A program made the position numbers and the translations under genes. Below, one piece after another: positions 18,228-26,734 of a DNA stretch of 64,000 bases. The notes under the pieces are model-generated. The model was given only the letters and a program-made list of their open reading frames with translations. It was not told where the DNA came from and did not search any database. Source of the stretch: Candidatus Poribacteria bacterium (GTDB lineage Bacteria > Poribacteria > WGA-4E > WGA-3G); NCBI GenBank assembly GCA_958295945.1, contig OY282386.1:1937371-2001370 (forward strand), given 5' to 3'. Position 1 is the first letter of the stretch, and each line of letters starts with the position of its first letter.

Positions 18228-19112
18228 ATGCTATTAGATGTCAAAAAAACAAAGGAATCCCGTCTTTCACTGCTGGAAAGAGACACACCAGATGCATTTC
18301 AACAACTTTTAAAGGAATATTGGACATGGCATTATAGCGACTCACATGATGAGGCAATTAGATTGTTGCTCAGCATAGATTTAGGTTGGGAAAATGTTCC
18401 ACAACTCACAACGCCTCCAATCGGTGAGATAATATCTCCGTTGGGACATGCCCTCTCCCATACTGATACTGCAGTTCGGGATGCTGCACTACAGGTTTTA
18501 GATGCTAATGTATTGATACCGACAGGAACTGCCTTGATTGGTGAAGAGTGTGAATCAATAGAAATTGAGGCATTTCAGATTGGGGTTTATCCTGTTACCA
18601 ACGCCCAATATTTAAGGTTTATCCAGGAAACTGGATATAATCCACCAAAGGATTGGTTGGAAAGACAGAAACTAACTTACGATATATATGGTCAAAAAGG
18701 GGATCATCCTGTTGTATGGGTGAGTTGTGAGGATGCAGAAGAATATGCAAAATATGTCAGTGGAAGATTACCATCTTTTCCAGAATGGCAATACGTAGTC
18801 CGTGGCAATGACGATAGACTGTTCCCCTGGGGATACGAAATTGACCATCCCCGATGCAATACAGTTGAACTCGGTGCCGATGCCACTACACCCGTAGGTG
18901 CATTCAAAGATGGAATCAGTCCTTTTGGTTGCTATGATATGGTTGGGAATGTTTGGGAATGGACAAACACTCCGTATGATGACCAACAGAACTTCCGTGT
19001 CGCATGTGGTGGTGCATGGTATTATAGCCACGACTATAGCACTTGTATTAGTTATGATTTTTTCAGTGAAAACTATGTTGAGTTTGTAATAGGTTTTCGT
19101 ATCGCTTGCTAA
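18228..19112 (+). CDS. FGE-sulfatase/SUMF1-like domain protein
   Basis: The 294-residue protein has an alpha-helical N-terminal part (about residues 1-100) that I do not recognise. An SUMF1/FGE-like domain follows: IGVYPVTNAQYLRFIQETGY, LPSFPEWQYVVRG, YDMVGNVWEWTNTPYD and the ending GGAWYYSHDY...GFRIAC. In formylglycine-generating enzymes two active cysteines follow GGSW with fixed spacing. Here that region reads GGAWYYSHDYSTC, so the first is missing and the second is shifted. It is therefore more likely another member of the wider EgtB/PvdO-like family than a true sulfatase activator. It lies 111 bases after the dehydrogenase. Confidence 0.78.
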   Translation: MLLDVKKTKESRLSLLERDTPDAFQQLLKEYWTWHYSDSHDEAIRLLLSIDLGWENVPQLTTPPIGEIISPLGHALSHTDTAVRDAALQVLDANVLIPTGTALIGEECESIEIEAFQIGVYPVTNAQYLRFIQETGYNPPKDWLERQKLTYDIYGQKGDHPVVWVSCEDAEEYAKYVSGRLPSFPEWQYVVRGNDDRLFPWGYEIDHPRCNTVELGADATTPVGAFKDGISPFGCYDMVGNVWEWTNTPYDDQQNFRVACGGAWYYSHDYSTCISYDFFSENYVEFVIGFRIAC

Positions 19113-19222
19113 ATATAGGACATTGAGCGATTTATTTTAGTCCAAAAAAGATGTTACTTTGGTAGAATATAGGTGTTAACGTATTAAAATTCATTCGCTT
19201 AGTGAGTTAATGGGGTAATTGC

Positions 19223-19822
19223 ATGGAAGATAGAAAAATTGAAAAAAAACATAAAGAAAGCACCACTAACTCAAAGTTGACACCCGATGATTCCACAATT
19301 TCTTCAGATACATTACAGAATAGATTTATACAACGCGGGCGATTGGATATACACCTTCAGGAAATAGTTGCTAAACATTTGCAGCAGGGAGCAGACGCAT
19401 TAAACGCACGGGACTTTGCAAAGGCGATCAATGAATTTCTCACAGTAATTCAACATAACAAGGAATCAGCGGAAGCACATTTCCATCTCGGATTGGCTTA
19501 TTTTATGTTAGAAGACTACGAAAAAGCAATTGATGCCTATAAAATGGCAATTATATGTGAACCAATGGAACTGGATGTGTATATCAATCTGGCTTCAACT
19601 TATCGGATATTGAAACGGTATGATCAAGCAATTGAAGTTTATGAACGTGCTATTCGGTTAATACCCAACAGACCAGAATTACATTCAGAACTCGGGGCAG
19701 TTTATTCACTTCAAGGTAAACGAAATGAGGCAGTGAATGCGTTTAAGACTGCGATGCGACTCAAGTTAAAATCTACAAGTGAGAATCTGTCCGAAGGAAC
19801 TAGAGTCGCTGAAGAAGAATAG
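19223..19822 (+). CDS. TPR-repeat protein
   Basis: The 199-residue product has a charged, disordered-looking N-terminus (about residues 1-50). At least three tetratricopeptide repeats follow, for example SAEAHFHLGLAYFMLEDYEK, LDVYINLASTYRILKRYDQA and PELHSELGAVYSLQGKRNEA. No signal peptide or membrane segment is visible. TPR arrays mediate protein-protein contacts. It lies 56 bases upstream of an ECF sigma factor gene on the same strand. It may be part of that regulatory unit. Confidence 0.85.
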   Translation: MEDRKIEKKHKESTTNSKLTPDDSTISSDTLQNRFIQRGRLDIHLQEIVAKHLQQGADALNARDFAKAINEFLTVIQHNKESAEAHFHLGLAYFMLEDYEKAIDAYKMAIICEPMELDVYINLASTYRILKRYDQAIEVYERAIRLIPNRPELHSELGAVYSLQGKRNEAVNAFKTAMRLKLKSTSENLSEGTRVAEEE

Positions 19823-19878
19823 AATGTGTTACATATAATTTGTTATCTCAACTTAATATAAAGAATCTGGTGGTCATC

Positions 19879-20478
19879 ATGATAGTTTCAGACGAAAAAT
19901 TGATGTTAGAATGCAGTAAAGGGGATATGAGTGCATTTGAGCTGCTTGTCAGAAGGTATCAGGATGCACTTGTCAACTATATCAATTTTACGATAAATGA
20001 CTATCATCGTGCTGAGGATTTAACACAAGAGACGTTTCTTCGAGTTTTCAAGAGTGCAAATCGTTATGAACCTAAATCTACCTTCAAAAGTTGGTTATAT
20101 ACAATTGCTACCAATCTGGCAAAGAACGAATTACGAAATCGGAGACGCAGAAAAACATACTTTCTGGAAGATATGGTTGCTGAAAATGAAGATGTCTACC
20201 ATTCAGAATATATGATTGACACAAGATTTCAACCTGATATACTCTATGAGAAGAAGGAACAACAACAACTAATAAAGAAAACCTTGAATAAACTACCAGA
20301 AAATCAACGTTTAGCACTTACATTAGTAACATATCAAGAGTTAACCTATGAAGAGATTTCAGAAATCTTACAATGTTCTGTAGGAGCAGTGAAATCGTTA
20401 ATTCACCGGGCACGCCAAAATATGAAAGGACTTCTATTAAAGGCTGGAATTGGAGATAGTACCAATGTCAAAAGTTAA
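19879..20478 (+). CDS. ECF-type RNA polymerase sigma factor
   Basis: The 199-residue protein has sigma region 2 (LLVRRYQDALVNYINFTIND, then HRAEDLTQETFLRVFKSA) and region 4 (LTYEEISEILQCSVGAVKSL followed by IHRARQNMK). The ATG at 19879 is chosen because family similarity starts there and GGTGG lies upstream. The same frame also opens at a TTG at 19840. It overlaps the following anti-sigma gene by 14 bases, the usual arrangement for such pairs. Target promoters are unknown. The downstream vWA protein could be part of its regulon or signalling chain. Confidence 0.92.
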   Translation: MIVSDEKLMLECSKGDMSAFELLVRRYQDALVNYINFTINDYHRAEDLTQETFLRVFKSANRYEPKSTFKSWLYTIATNLAKNELRNRRRRKTYFLEDMVAENEDVYHSEYMIDTRFQPDILYEKKEQQQLIKKTLNKLPENQRLALTLVTYQELTYEEISEILQCSVGAVKSLIHRARQNMKGLLLKAGIGDSTNVKS

Positions 20479-20989
20479 AATAAACGAATGCAATAATATC
20501 CAAGCACAACTGTCTGCCTATTATGATAGAGAATTACCGGCGTGGAAATATCACATTATTCGCTGGCATTTAAAGCGATGTTCAGAATGTAACGCAAACT
20601 ATGCGGAACTACAGCGAACACAAACATTTCTGAATAATGTTGAACCGGTAAAAGCTACAGAAAGTCTGTTAACAAGTGTCATGTCAAGTGTAAATTCATT
20701 GAATGCGGTTCATAAAGAAAGACGGTCACTTGTCAACCGTCTCAGTTCATTTGTTGAAAGATTCCAAGGATGGATGAGAGGGAATATTCGCACTTACAAT
20801 TCATATTATATTCTGGGGTTTTTTGTAGGCGTATTCATGATGATTGGTGTTACTCTCTACTCACCACAGATTGACAAAATCAACTTACTATCACAAAATA
20901 ATGACAAGTCAATAAACAAACAAGAAAGACTGGTTGCATTTGAGGTAATATTGCAACCGGAACCAAAACGCACATTAAAAATACGATGA
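20465..20989 (+). CDS. Anti-sigma factor with zinc-binding ZAS motif and one membrane helix
   Basis: The 174-residue product has a ZAS-type motif, H35-x3-C39-x2-C42 (WHLKRCSEC), close to its N-terminus. This marks zinc-binding anti-sigma domains that hold ECF sigma factors at the membrane. A single membrane helix follows near the middle (YYILGFFVGVFMMIGVTLYS), with a short outer segment beyond it. The start at 20465 lies inside the sigma gene, so the two are translationally coupled. The signal that releases the sigma factor is not evident. Confidence 0.88.
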   Translation: MSKVKINECNNIQAQLSAYYDRELPAWKYHIIRWHLKRCSECNANYAELQRTQTFLNNVEPVKATESLLTSVMSSVNSLNAVHKERRSLVNRLSSFVERFQGWMRGNIRTYNSYYILGFFVGVFMMIGVTLYSPQIDKINLLSQNNDKSINKQERLVAFEVILQPEPKRTLKIR

Positions 20990-21001
20990 TGGGGTGGAAT
21001 A

Positions 21002-22783
21002 ATGAAATATTTTACCAAACGGCACATAAAGACATTCACACACAAAGCATTATTAGTCTCAATGATTCTTCATATCATTCTAATCATGACATTCTTTTAT
21101 TTTACGGTTAATGAGCAAGCATTACTAACATTTAAAGACAGTCTTGATGTAAGCATAACAACAGTACCGAAACAACCTTTAACAAAAATGAAAGCACCAA
21201 AGCTGCAACAAAGAAAGACGACTGTATATGACGCAGCCAAATTACCTCAGTCACAAATAGAAGCAATCACACCCGAAATTACTGTTAAACATAGACTTGA
21301 TAATTCAACACATATTATAACCGAACAACCCCGTCTTGAAGATACTAAGACTGCGCCAGATATTGATGTAAATGTTAGTACTGCACTCAATGAACTCCGA
21401 CAAGTTGAAGGAGGATTGTCAACAGTAGAATCAGCTCAATCCACCTTTGGAAATTCTCTCGGTTCAAAACGGACTGGTGAATTTGGAATTCAACGAACAC
21501 CTACCCGTTCAACTCTTGACATTGCTGGTCAGATAGGTAGCGGTGGTGATGAACCTACTGATATAGGAGATCTATATGAAACCAATCCAGAATTAACAAA
21601 AGTAACATTCAGTAGTGTAATGAAAACACTTGGTGAGGAAATCGCTGAATCAAGTGATGGCGGTCCTATTGATGTCGTTTTTGTCATTGATGCCAGTGGA
21701 AGTATGGGAGATAATATCAACGCTGTCGCAAGTCATTTGTCAGAAATGATAGATGTCTACAAATCTTCGGATATTGATTACCAATTGGGTTTAACAAAAT
21801 TCAATACAAAAGCAGGTGGTATAAAAGTAAATAACATAGAAGTCATGCAATTGACCAATAATCTAAATGAATACAAACGCAATATTAATGCAATTATTGT
21901 TGGTAAAGACGAAAATGCATTAGATGCAATTGAAAAGACTGTACTCAACATAAAGTATCGTCCTACATCACAAAAACATATCATTCTGGTTACAGATGAG
22001 CCACTTTCAAGTATTGAAGGAAAAACACTACGCAGTACTGTCGATTTGTGTCGCGAATTTGGTATCTTTGTTAACGTACTTGGACTCCATGATGATAAAC
22101 ACCAATTGCTTGCTGTAAGAACTGACGGAAGATGGCACGCCATCCCTGAAAACCCAAAGAGTACCCAACTATCACGACAATATACTCCAACCACTGAAAA
22201 AGGAAAATTACAATACCTAAGGAATGCAAAATGGACAGACCTGCAAAAGATTGGAAAGTTAGTATTGAGAAAAGCAGAGAATTCTCCTGTTGATATTGTT
22301 TTGTATATTGATGGAAGCAATAGTATGGAAGACAAAGCTTCAGCATTCCTAACGCAAATGGAGTTATGGTTTCGAGATTGGGATAATGCCCTCATAGACT
22401 ATCAGGTAGGTGTCGTCAGATTTAGGATGCGTGGTTCTGTGAATATGGTCAATGTCTATAATCCGCCTCAAACACTTGAGCAAACACGTAAAATCATTGA
22501 ACTGCCTTATAAACTCAATGAAGACCTTTTGCAGGCAATTAATGAAGGAATGAGAAAGATCAAACTACGTCCAGAAGCACAGACTTATTTAATCATAGTT
22601 ACTGACGAACCACTTGCCAGGAAAATGTCTTTTGACGGTGTGATTCAATATTTAGCAGAGAAACATGTGATAGTCAGTGTTGTCGGAACATTAGATGATT
22701 TTTTACAACAAGTCACAGTAAAGACTGGTGGTGAATGGGTCGCGATACCAAATGGATTCTTGATTAACCAGTCATATCATTAA
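21002..22783 (+). CDS. Membrane-anchored protein with two vWA domains
   Basis: The 593-residue protein has an N-terminal membrane helix (residues about 15-35, LLVSMILHIILIMTFFYF), then a polar linker of about 180 residues. Two von Willebrand factor A domains follow, with MIDAS motifs DASGSM (D230) and DGSNSM (D437). Each vWA domain has a matching later element (IILVTDEPL and LIIVTDEPL). The layout of short cytoplasmic tail, helix and long extracytoplasmic part recalls TonB-like proteins, but no TonB domain is seen. It lies 12 bases after the anti-sigma gene, so it is likely co-transcribed. Metal-dependent adhesion or complex assembly is inferred. Confidence 0.85.
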   Translation: MKYFTKRHIKTFTHKALLVSMILHIILIMTFFYFTVNEQALLTFKDSLDVSITTVPKQPLTKMKAPKLQQRKTTVYDAAKLPQSQIEAITPEITVKHRLDNSTHIITEQPRLEDTKTAPDIDVNVSTALNELRQVEGGLSTVESAQSTFGNSLGSKRTGEFGIQRTPTRSTLDIAGQIGSGGDEPTDIGDLYETNPELTKVTFSSVMKTLGEEIAESSDGGPIDVVFVIDASGSMGDNINAVASHLSEMIDVYKSSDIDYQLGLTKFNTKAGGIKVNNIEVMQLTNNLNEYKRNINAIIVGKDENALDAIEKTVLNIKYRPTSQKHIILVTDEPLSSIEGKTLRSTVDLCREFGIFVNVLGLHDDKHQLLAVRTDGRWHAIPENPKSTQLSRQYTPTTEKGKLQYLRNAKWTDLQKIGKLVLRKAENSPVDIVLYIDGSNSMEDKASAFLTQMELWFRDWDNALIDYQVGVVRFRMRGSVNMVNVYNPPQTLEQTRKIIELPYKLNEDLLQAINEGMRKIKLRPEAQTYLIIVTDEPLARKMSFDGVIQYLAEKHVIVSVVGTLDDFLQQVTVKTGGEWVAIPNGFLINQSYH

Positions 22784-22801
22784 GTCTAAAAATCAATGGT
22801 A

Positions 22802-22827
22802 AGACATTAGGTTCCGTTCTAATGTCT
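22802..22827 (+). terminator. Perfect 9-bp hairpin after the vWA gene, possible terminator
   Basis: The arms AGACATTAG (22802-22810) and CTAATGTCT (22819-22827) pair perfectly around an 8-base loop, about 20 bases after the vWA stop. There is no clear T-tract, so intrinsic termination is uncertain. Confidence 0.4.
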
Positions 22828-22925
22828 AATTCCATAGTGTATTCAGTGGATTACATGACCAATCAGTTGATTATCTACAAGCTTAATCTTACCGTGATGG
22901 ACAATTATGAGGTATTACAATACAA

Positions 22926-23540
22926 GTGAAAATTGCTGTCCTCGTTTCTGGCAGTGGAACAAATCTGCAGACCTTAATCAACCAATTACATGAAGACACA
23001 ACCAGCGGAATAGAAATCGCTGTGGTTATTAGTGATCGCAGTAAAGCCTATGCACTCACTCGAGCAAAACATGCAGATATCCCAACACAAATTGTTAAAG
23101 CACAGGATTACAACAATCGCATAGATTTTGATGCTGAAATTTCAAGACATATTGACAACTATGCTATTGACCTCATTGTGCTTGCAGGTTTTATGAAATT
23201 GTTTCAACCCCCATTTGTCCGAAAATATCGTAATAGAATAATCAACGTTCACCCAAGTCTGCTTCCCGCATTCCCTGGTGCAAATGCAGTGTCGGATACA
23301 TTAGCTTATGGAGTAAAATATACTGGTGTTACTGTGCATTTCGTTGATGAAGATATTGATACTGGTCCAATTATTGCACAGAAGACAGTTCCTGTATTTG
23401 ATACGGATGACGAAGAAAGTTTGCATAACCGAATTCAGATTGAAGAGCATAAACTTTTTCCTGAAGTGATAAGATGGTACGCTCAAGACACTCTTAAAGT
23501 TGAAGGACGAAGGGTCATAAAAGTTTCACCTGATATATAA
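22926..23540 (+). CDS. purN: Phosphoribosylglycinamide formyltransferase
   Basis: The 204-residue enzyme transfers a formyl group from 10-formyl-tetrahydrofolate to GAR in purine synthesis. It begins at a GTG (22926) and shows the family opening KIAVLVSGSGTNLQTLI. The folate/active-site segment is INVHPSLLPAFPG with the catalytic Asn-x-His, and a later Asp sits in VDEDIDTGPIIAQ. The family ending IQIEEHKLFPEVIRWY is present. Full length and intact. No other purine gene is adjacent in this window. Confidence 0.93.
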   Translation: MKIAVLVSGSGTNLQTLINQLHEDTTSGIEIAVVISDRSKAYALTRAKHADIPTQIVKAQDYNNRIDFDAEISRHIDNYAIDLIVLAGFMKLFQPPFVRKYRNRIINVHPSLLPAFPGANAVSDTLAYGVKYTGVTVHFVDEDIDTGPIIAQKTVPVFDTDDEESLHNRIQIEEHKLFPEVIRWYAQDTLKVEGRRVIKVSPDI

Positions 23541-23588
23541 CACATAGATGTTTATAGATTCTGACCTACAATTATATTCCAACCCAAA

Positions 23589-24542
23589 ATGAATAGAATA
23601 CTCGCAATCTCAACAAAATGGAATGCCTTGAAAACACCGGATGGTGCTGCACTTATTGATGAATTAAGAGACCTTGGTTTTGATAATATTGCATTAAGTA
23701 GGCATCTCACGCCTGAACAACTTGAGCAAATTAAACCTTCGTTCCGTGAAATCGGACATTCGCCACCCAGTTGCATCCAGAATTTTTGCCCTATTCTCCC
23801 AGGTACTTCACAAGAAGATGCTGATGACGATATTATACATCTCTCCAGTCTTAATAGCGATGAACGGAAAGAAGCAGTTCGTAGAAGTATTCAAACCATG
23901 GAACTTGCAATTGAAATGGAAACTCCAATTGTAATTATACAATTGGGTAAAGTAGATACTTATGATCGTTCCGATTTAATGAGGGACCTTTACGAATATG
24001 GTGAACGTGAATTTGAGGCATTTAGCAATAAGGTTACTGAAGCAACTGAATGGCGTAAACGAAAAGAAACAAAACATCATGATGCAGTTATGCGAAGTCT
24101 CGACGAACTGAATGAGCACGCTTTGAAGATGGAATTATCTATTGCAATAGAGAATCCACCACATTACTTTCAAATTCCAAATTATGATGAAGTTGGTTTG
24201 TTATTCAATGAATTTTACGGCAGTCCTATGCGATATTGGCACAATGTTGGACATGCAGTTTTTCAAGAAAAACTTGGACTATGTTGGTCACATGAATGGT
24301 CTGAAGCCTATGGAGATCATTTGATAGGAGTTTCATTACACGACCTCAAAGACCTTGAGATGTACCATCCACCTGGATCAGGGGACATTGAATGGGATGA
24401 AATTATTCCGCACATTAAATCAGATGTCTTGAAGGTAATAGATATAAAGTATGGGGATGAAGAGGAAGTAAATCAAGCACGTGAATTGTGCGAATCTTTT
24501 GAAGAGACTCAGGAAGAAGACACCCAATCTTATACTGGTTAA
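23589..24542 (+). CDS. Xylose-isomerase-like TIM-barrel protein
   Basis: The 317-residue product resembles the sugar phosphate isomerase/epimerase (AP endonuclease 2-like) family. It has a beta/alpha pattern beginning ILAISTKWNALKTPDG, a central strand with IQLGKVD, and later metal-type motifs: a Glu in LSIAIENPPHY, a His in RYWHNVGHA, and HDLKD near the end. No signal peptide. The C-terminus is acidic (EETQEEDTQS). It follows purN by 48 bases. The substrate cannot be named; carbohydrate metabolism is the usual setting for this family. Confidence 0.75.
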   Translation: MNRILAISTKWNALKTPDGAALIDELRDLGFDNIALSRHLTPEQLEQIKPSFREIGHSPPSCIQNFCPILPGTSQEDADDDIIHLSSLNSDERKEAVRRSIQTMELAIEMETPIVIIQLGKVDTYDRSDLMRDLYEYGEREFEAFSNKVTEATEWRKRKETKHHDAVMRSLDELNEHALKMELSIAIENPPHYFQIPNYDEVGLLFNEFYGSPMRYWHNVGHAVFQEKLGLCWSHEWSEAYGDHLIGVSLHDLKDLEMYHPPGSGDIEWDEIIPHIKSDVLKVIDIKYGDEEEVNQARELCESFEETQEEDTQSYTG

Positions 24543-24639
24543 TACGGTACAATATGGGTTTGTCCTGCGAGTTATACTCTATTAGAGATCTATTTTAGAA
24601 TTCTAATGTTGAAATGGCACAAAAGACAATCTAAATCTG

Positions 24640-24668
24640 TTGACAAATTTCAAAGAAATTGGCATAAT
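24640..24668 (+). promoter_or_regulatory. Sigma-70-type promoter for the LamG genes
   Basis: TTGACA (24640-24645) and CATAAT (24663-24668) are separated by 17 bases, close to the housekeeping consensus. The predicted start near 24675 leaves an untranslated leader of about 78 bases before the first LamG gene, which has GGAGG 7 bases before its ATG. Confidence 0.7.
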
Positions 24669-24752
24669 GTCCCAGAGAATATTAGAAGATTATCATCAAT
24701 CGAATTGACTAAAATTAAAGCATAGTCAAACTATATCAACGGAGGTTGTATA

Positions 24753-25598
24753 ATGAACCTTATACTTAAAAATAAGATCTGCATCATACCTTCATACATA
24801 TTCTATTGTATTACTGTATTGGCAATGTCCTTTATATTTTGTGTAGATGTTGAGGCACAAAGGGATGAAGGAACCGTAGCAGGAATCTGGACATTTGACG
24901 ATGGTACTGCGAAAGATAGTTCAAATCAGAATCATAATGGTATTCTTGTTGGTAAACCGGAATCAGTGAAAGGCATTGTAAATGATGCATTGAGATTCAA
25001 TGGAGAAGGGGATGGCATCAATATTCTGGATTCACCCAGAATCAATACTGGTGGTCCTTTTCCTAAGAGAACCGTGGCTGCATTCTTCAACTGCGATGAT
25101 GTTAACAAAGGACAAAAGCAGATTATATTTGAAGAAGGAGGAAGAACACGGGGATTAGTTATCTATGTGTTTGATGGCAAAATCTATGGTGGTGCTTGGA
25201 ACCGTGCAGAATATAATTGGCAAGGTGAGTGGTTGTCCACTGATATTAAATCAAGAACATGGTATCATGTTGCTGTTGTAATTAGAGATGCTGCTGGTAA
25301 GGTGGAAAAAGACAAATTTGAATTGTGGGTAGATGGTAAACTTATAGACACAGCAGATGGCGGACAGCTTCATGCACATGGAGACAATAATGGAATCGAT
25401 TATGTTCATCAAAATGCTTTCTACCACGATGATGGTGGTGAAGGCACGCTCATTGATTGGTTTGGCGGAATGATTGATGAAGTTATTGTATACAGTTCAT
25501 CATTTACTAAAGCAGACATCAATGAATTAGCACAGGCGTTAGATGTTGTCCCACAAGGAAAACTGGCAACAATGTGGGGAAAACTTAAATCAAGATAA
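24753..25598 (+). CDS. Secreted LamG-domain protein (copy 1)
   Basis: The 281-residue protein has a signal peptide (residues about 1-35, ending VEAQ). One concanavalin-like LamG/LamG-like jelly-roll domain spans most of the rest: GIWTFDDGTAKDSSNQNHNG, RTWYHVAVVI, LWVDGKLIDTA and GGMIDEVIVYSSS. The last residues, VPQGKLATMWGKLKSR, match the tail of the next gene. The domain is a carbohydrate- or protein-binding beta-sandwich. A GGAGG lies 7 bases before the ATG, and a strong promoter is upstream. Likely periplasmic or cell-surface; ligand unknown. Confidence 0.85.
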   Translation: MNLILKNKICIIPSYIFYCITVLAMSFIFCVDVEAQRDEGTVAGIWTFDDGTAKDSSNQNHNGILVGKPESVKGIVNDALRFNGEGDGINILDSPRINTGGPFPKRTVAAFFNCDDVNKGQKQIIFEEGGRTRGLVIYVFDGKIYGGAWNRAEYNWQGEWLSTDIKSRTWYHVAVVIRDAAGKVEKDKFELWVDGKLIDTADGGQLHAHGDNNGIDYVHQNAFYHDDGGEGTLIDWFGGMIDEVIVYSSSFTKADINELAQALDVVPQGKLATMWGKLKSR

Positions 25599-25640
25599 AT
25601 TTGATATACCATAAACTTATTTTAAAAGGAGTATACTATA

Positions 25641-26471
25641 ATGACAAAGTTTGTCTCAATTTTGACAATTCTACTTGTATTGATAGCAATATCAGCATTT
25701 GCTGCAAGAGACGAAGCAACTGCAAGAGCTATTTGGACTTTTGATGACGGTGATGCAGCAGATTCCTCTGAACATGGTGTGAACGGAACATTAACTGGAG
25801 AACCTGAAGTTGTTGATGGAATTGTTGGTAAAGCATTAATGTTTGATGGTGTTGACGATGGTGTAAAACTTCCAGATTCAGAAGGTTTGAACACTGGCGG
25901 ACCTTTCATGAACCGCACAATCGCAGCATTCTTCAAGTGTACTGACGTAAATGTTACTGATCAAAAACAAACAATTATTGAAGAAGGGGGACGTACCCGT
26001 GGTTTTGTAATCAATGTTTTTGATGGAGATGTATATGTTGGTGCATGGAATCGTGCTGAATACCAATGGGCAGGAGCATGGCCCTCAGCAGAAGTTGAGT
26101 CTGATAGATGGTATCATGTTGCCCTAGTACTACGTGATACAATCAATGAAGTACAGGACAATAAGTTTGAGATGTGGCTTGATGGTGAAATGATCGCAAG
26201 TGAACCAGGTGGGCAACTTTTCGCACATGGTGATGATACAGGTATTGCGCATACAAATGCAAATGCTGTTTTCCATGATGACGACGGTGGTGGCACCAAC
26301 ATCCATTACTTTGGTGGTATAATTGATGAAGTAATCGTCTATAATTCGGCATTTGATGCAGATGATTTTGCTGAATATGCAGATATTATCAAAGAAGCTA
26401 CAAGTGTTGAACCGCAAGAAAAATTTACAACGACATGGGGTGCTCTTAAGTCGCAACGTATTTCTCAGTAA
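25641..26471 (+). CDS. Secreted LamG-domain protein (copy 2)
   Basis: This 276-residue paralog follows 42 bases after the first and has its own AAAGGAG Shine-Dalgarno. It has a shorter signal peptide (KFVSILTILLVLIAISAFAA) and the same LamG fold: IWTFDDGDAADSSEHG, RWYHVALVLRD, MWLDGEMIASE and GGIIDEVIVYNSA. It ends VEPQEKFTTTWGALKSQ, clearly related to the other copy's tail. Similarity covers the whole mature protein, so this is a tandem duplication. The operon ends in a strong hairpin at 26517. Confidence 0.85.
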   Translation: MTKFVSILTILLVLIAISAFAARDEATARAIWTFDDGDAADSSEHGVNGTLTGEPEVVDGIVGKALMFDGVDDGVKLPDSEGLNTGGPFMNRTIAAFFKCTDVNVTDQKQTIIEEGGRTRGFVINVFDGDVYVGAWNRAEYQWAGAWPSAEVESDRWYHVALVLRDTINEVQDNKFEMWLDGEMIASEPGGQLFAHGDDTGIAHTNANAVFHDDDGGGTNIHYFGGIIDEVIVYNSAFDADDFAEYADIIKEATSVEPQEKFTTTWGALKSQRISQ

Positions 26472-26516
26472 TTATCACTTAGACATTGAGAAACTTAACC
26501 TAATTTAGTATCATAG

Positions 26517-26552
26517 AAAGCACGGTAGTTTTTTGGCTGCCGTGCTTTTATT
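26517..26552 (+). terminator. Rho-independent terminator after the LamG genes
   Basis: The arms AAAGCACGGTAG (26517-26528) and CTGCCGTGCTTT (26537-26548) form a 12-bp stem with one G-T pair and an 8-base loop, followed by a short T-rich stretch. It lies 46 bases after the second LamG stop and separates that operon from clpB. Confidence 0.88.
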
Positions 26553-26680
26553 TGTAGAAATCATGTATAATAACAATGTCAATTTGGCACAATAACGGAC
26601 ATAAATGTCTAATACAAATCAGGTTTTTACATCAACTGTCATCTAATAATGTCAATTTTTCCAGTTTTAGTAAATATGAT

Positions 26681-26695
26681 TGGCACAGTTTTTGC
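26681..26695 (+). promoter_or_regulatory. Sigma-54 (-24/-12) promoter in front of clpB
   Basis: TGGCAC (26681-26686), five bases, then TTGC (26692-26695) match the sigma-54 consensus exactly, with ten bases between the invariant GG and GC. Transcription would start near 26707, about 28 bases before the clpB ATG. The site is intergenic and in the correct orientation. Sigma-54 promoters need an enhancer-binding activator; none is encoded in the window. Confidence 0.72.
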
Positions 26696-26734
26696 TTGAT
26701 TGTCTCTAAATATGATGTGTTCATGGAGAGAAAA

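Noticed and set aside
21778-22395. Minus-strand open frame of 205 codons across the vWA gene
   Set aside because: The plus-strand gene is well supported by two MIDAS motifs; the antisense frame has no recognisable domain.
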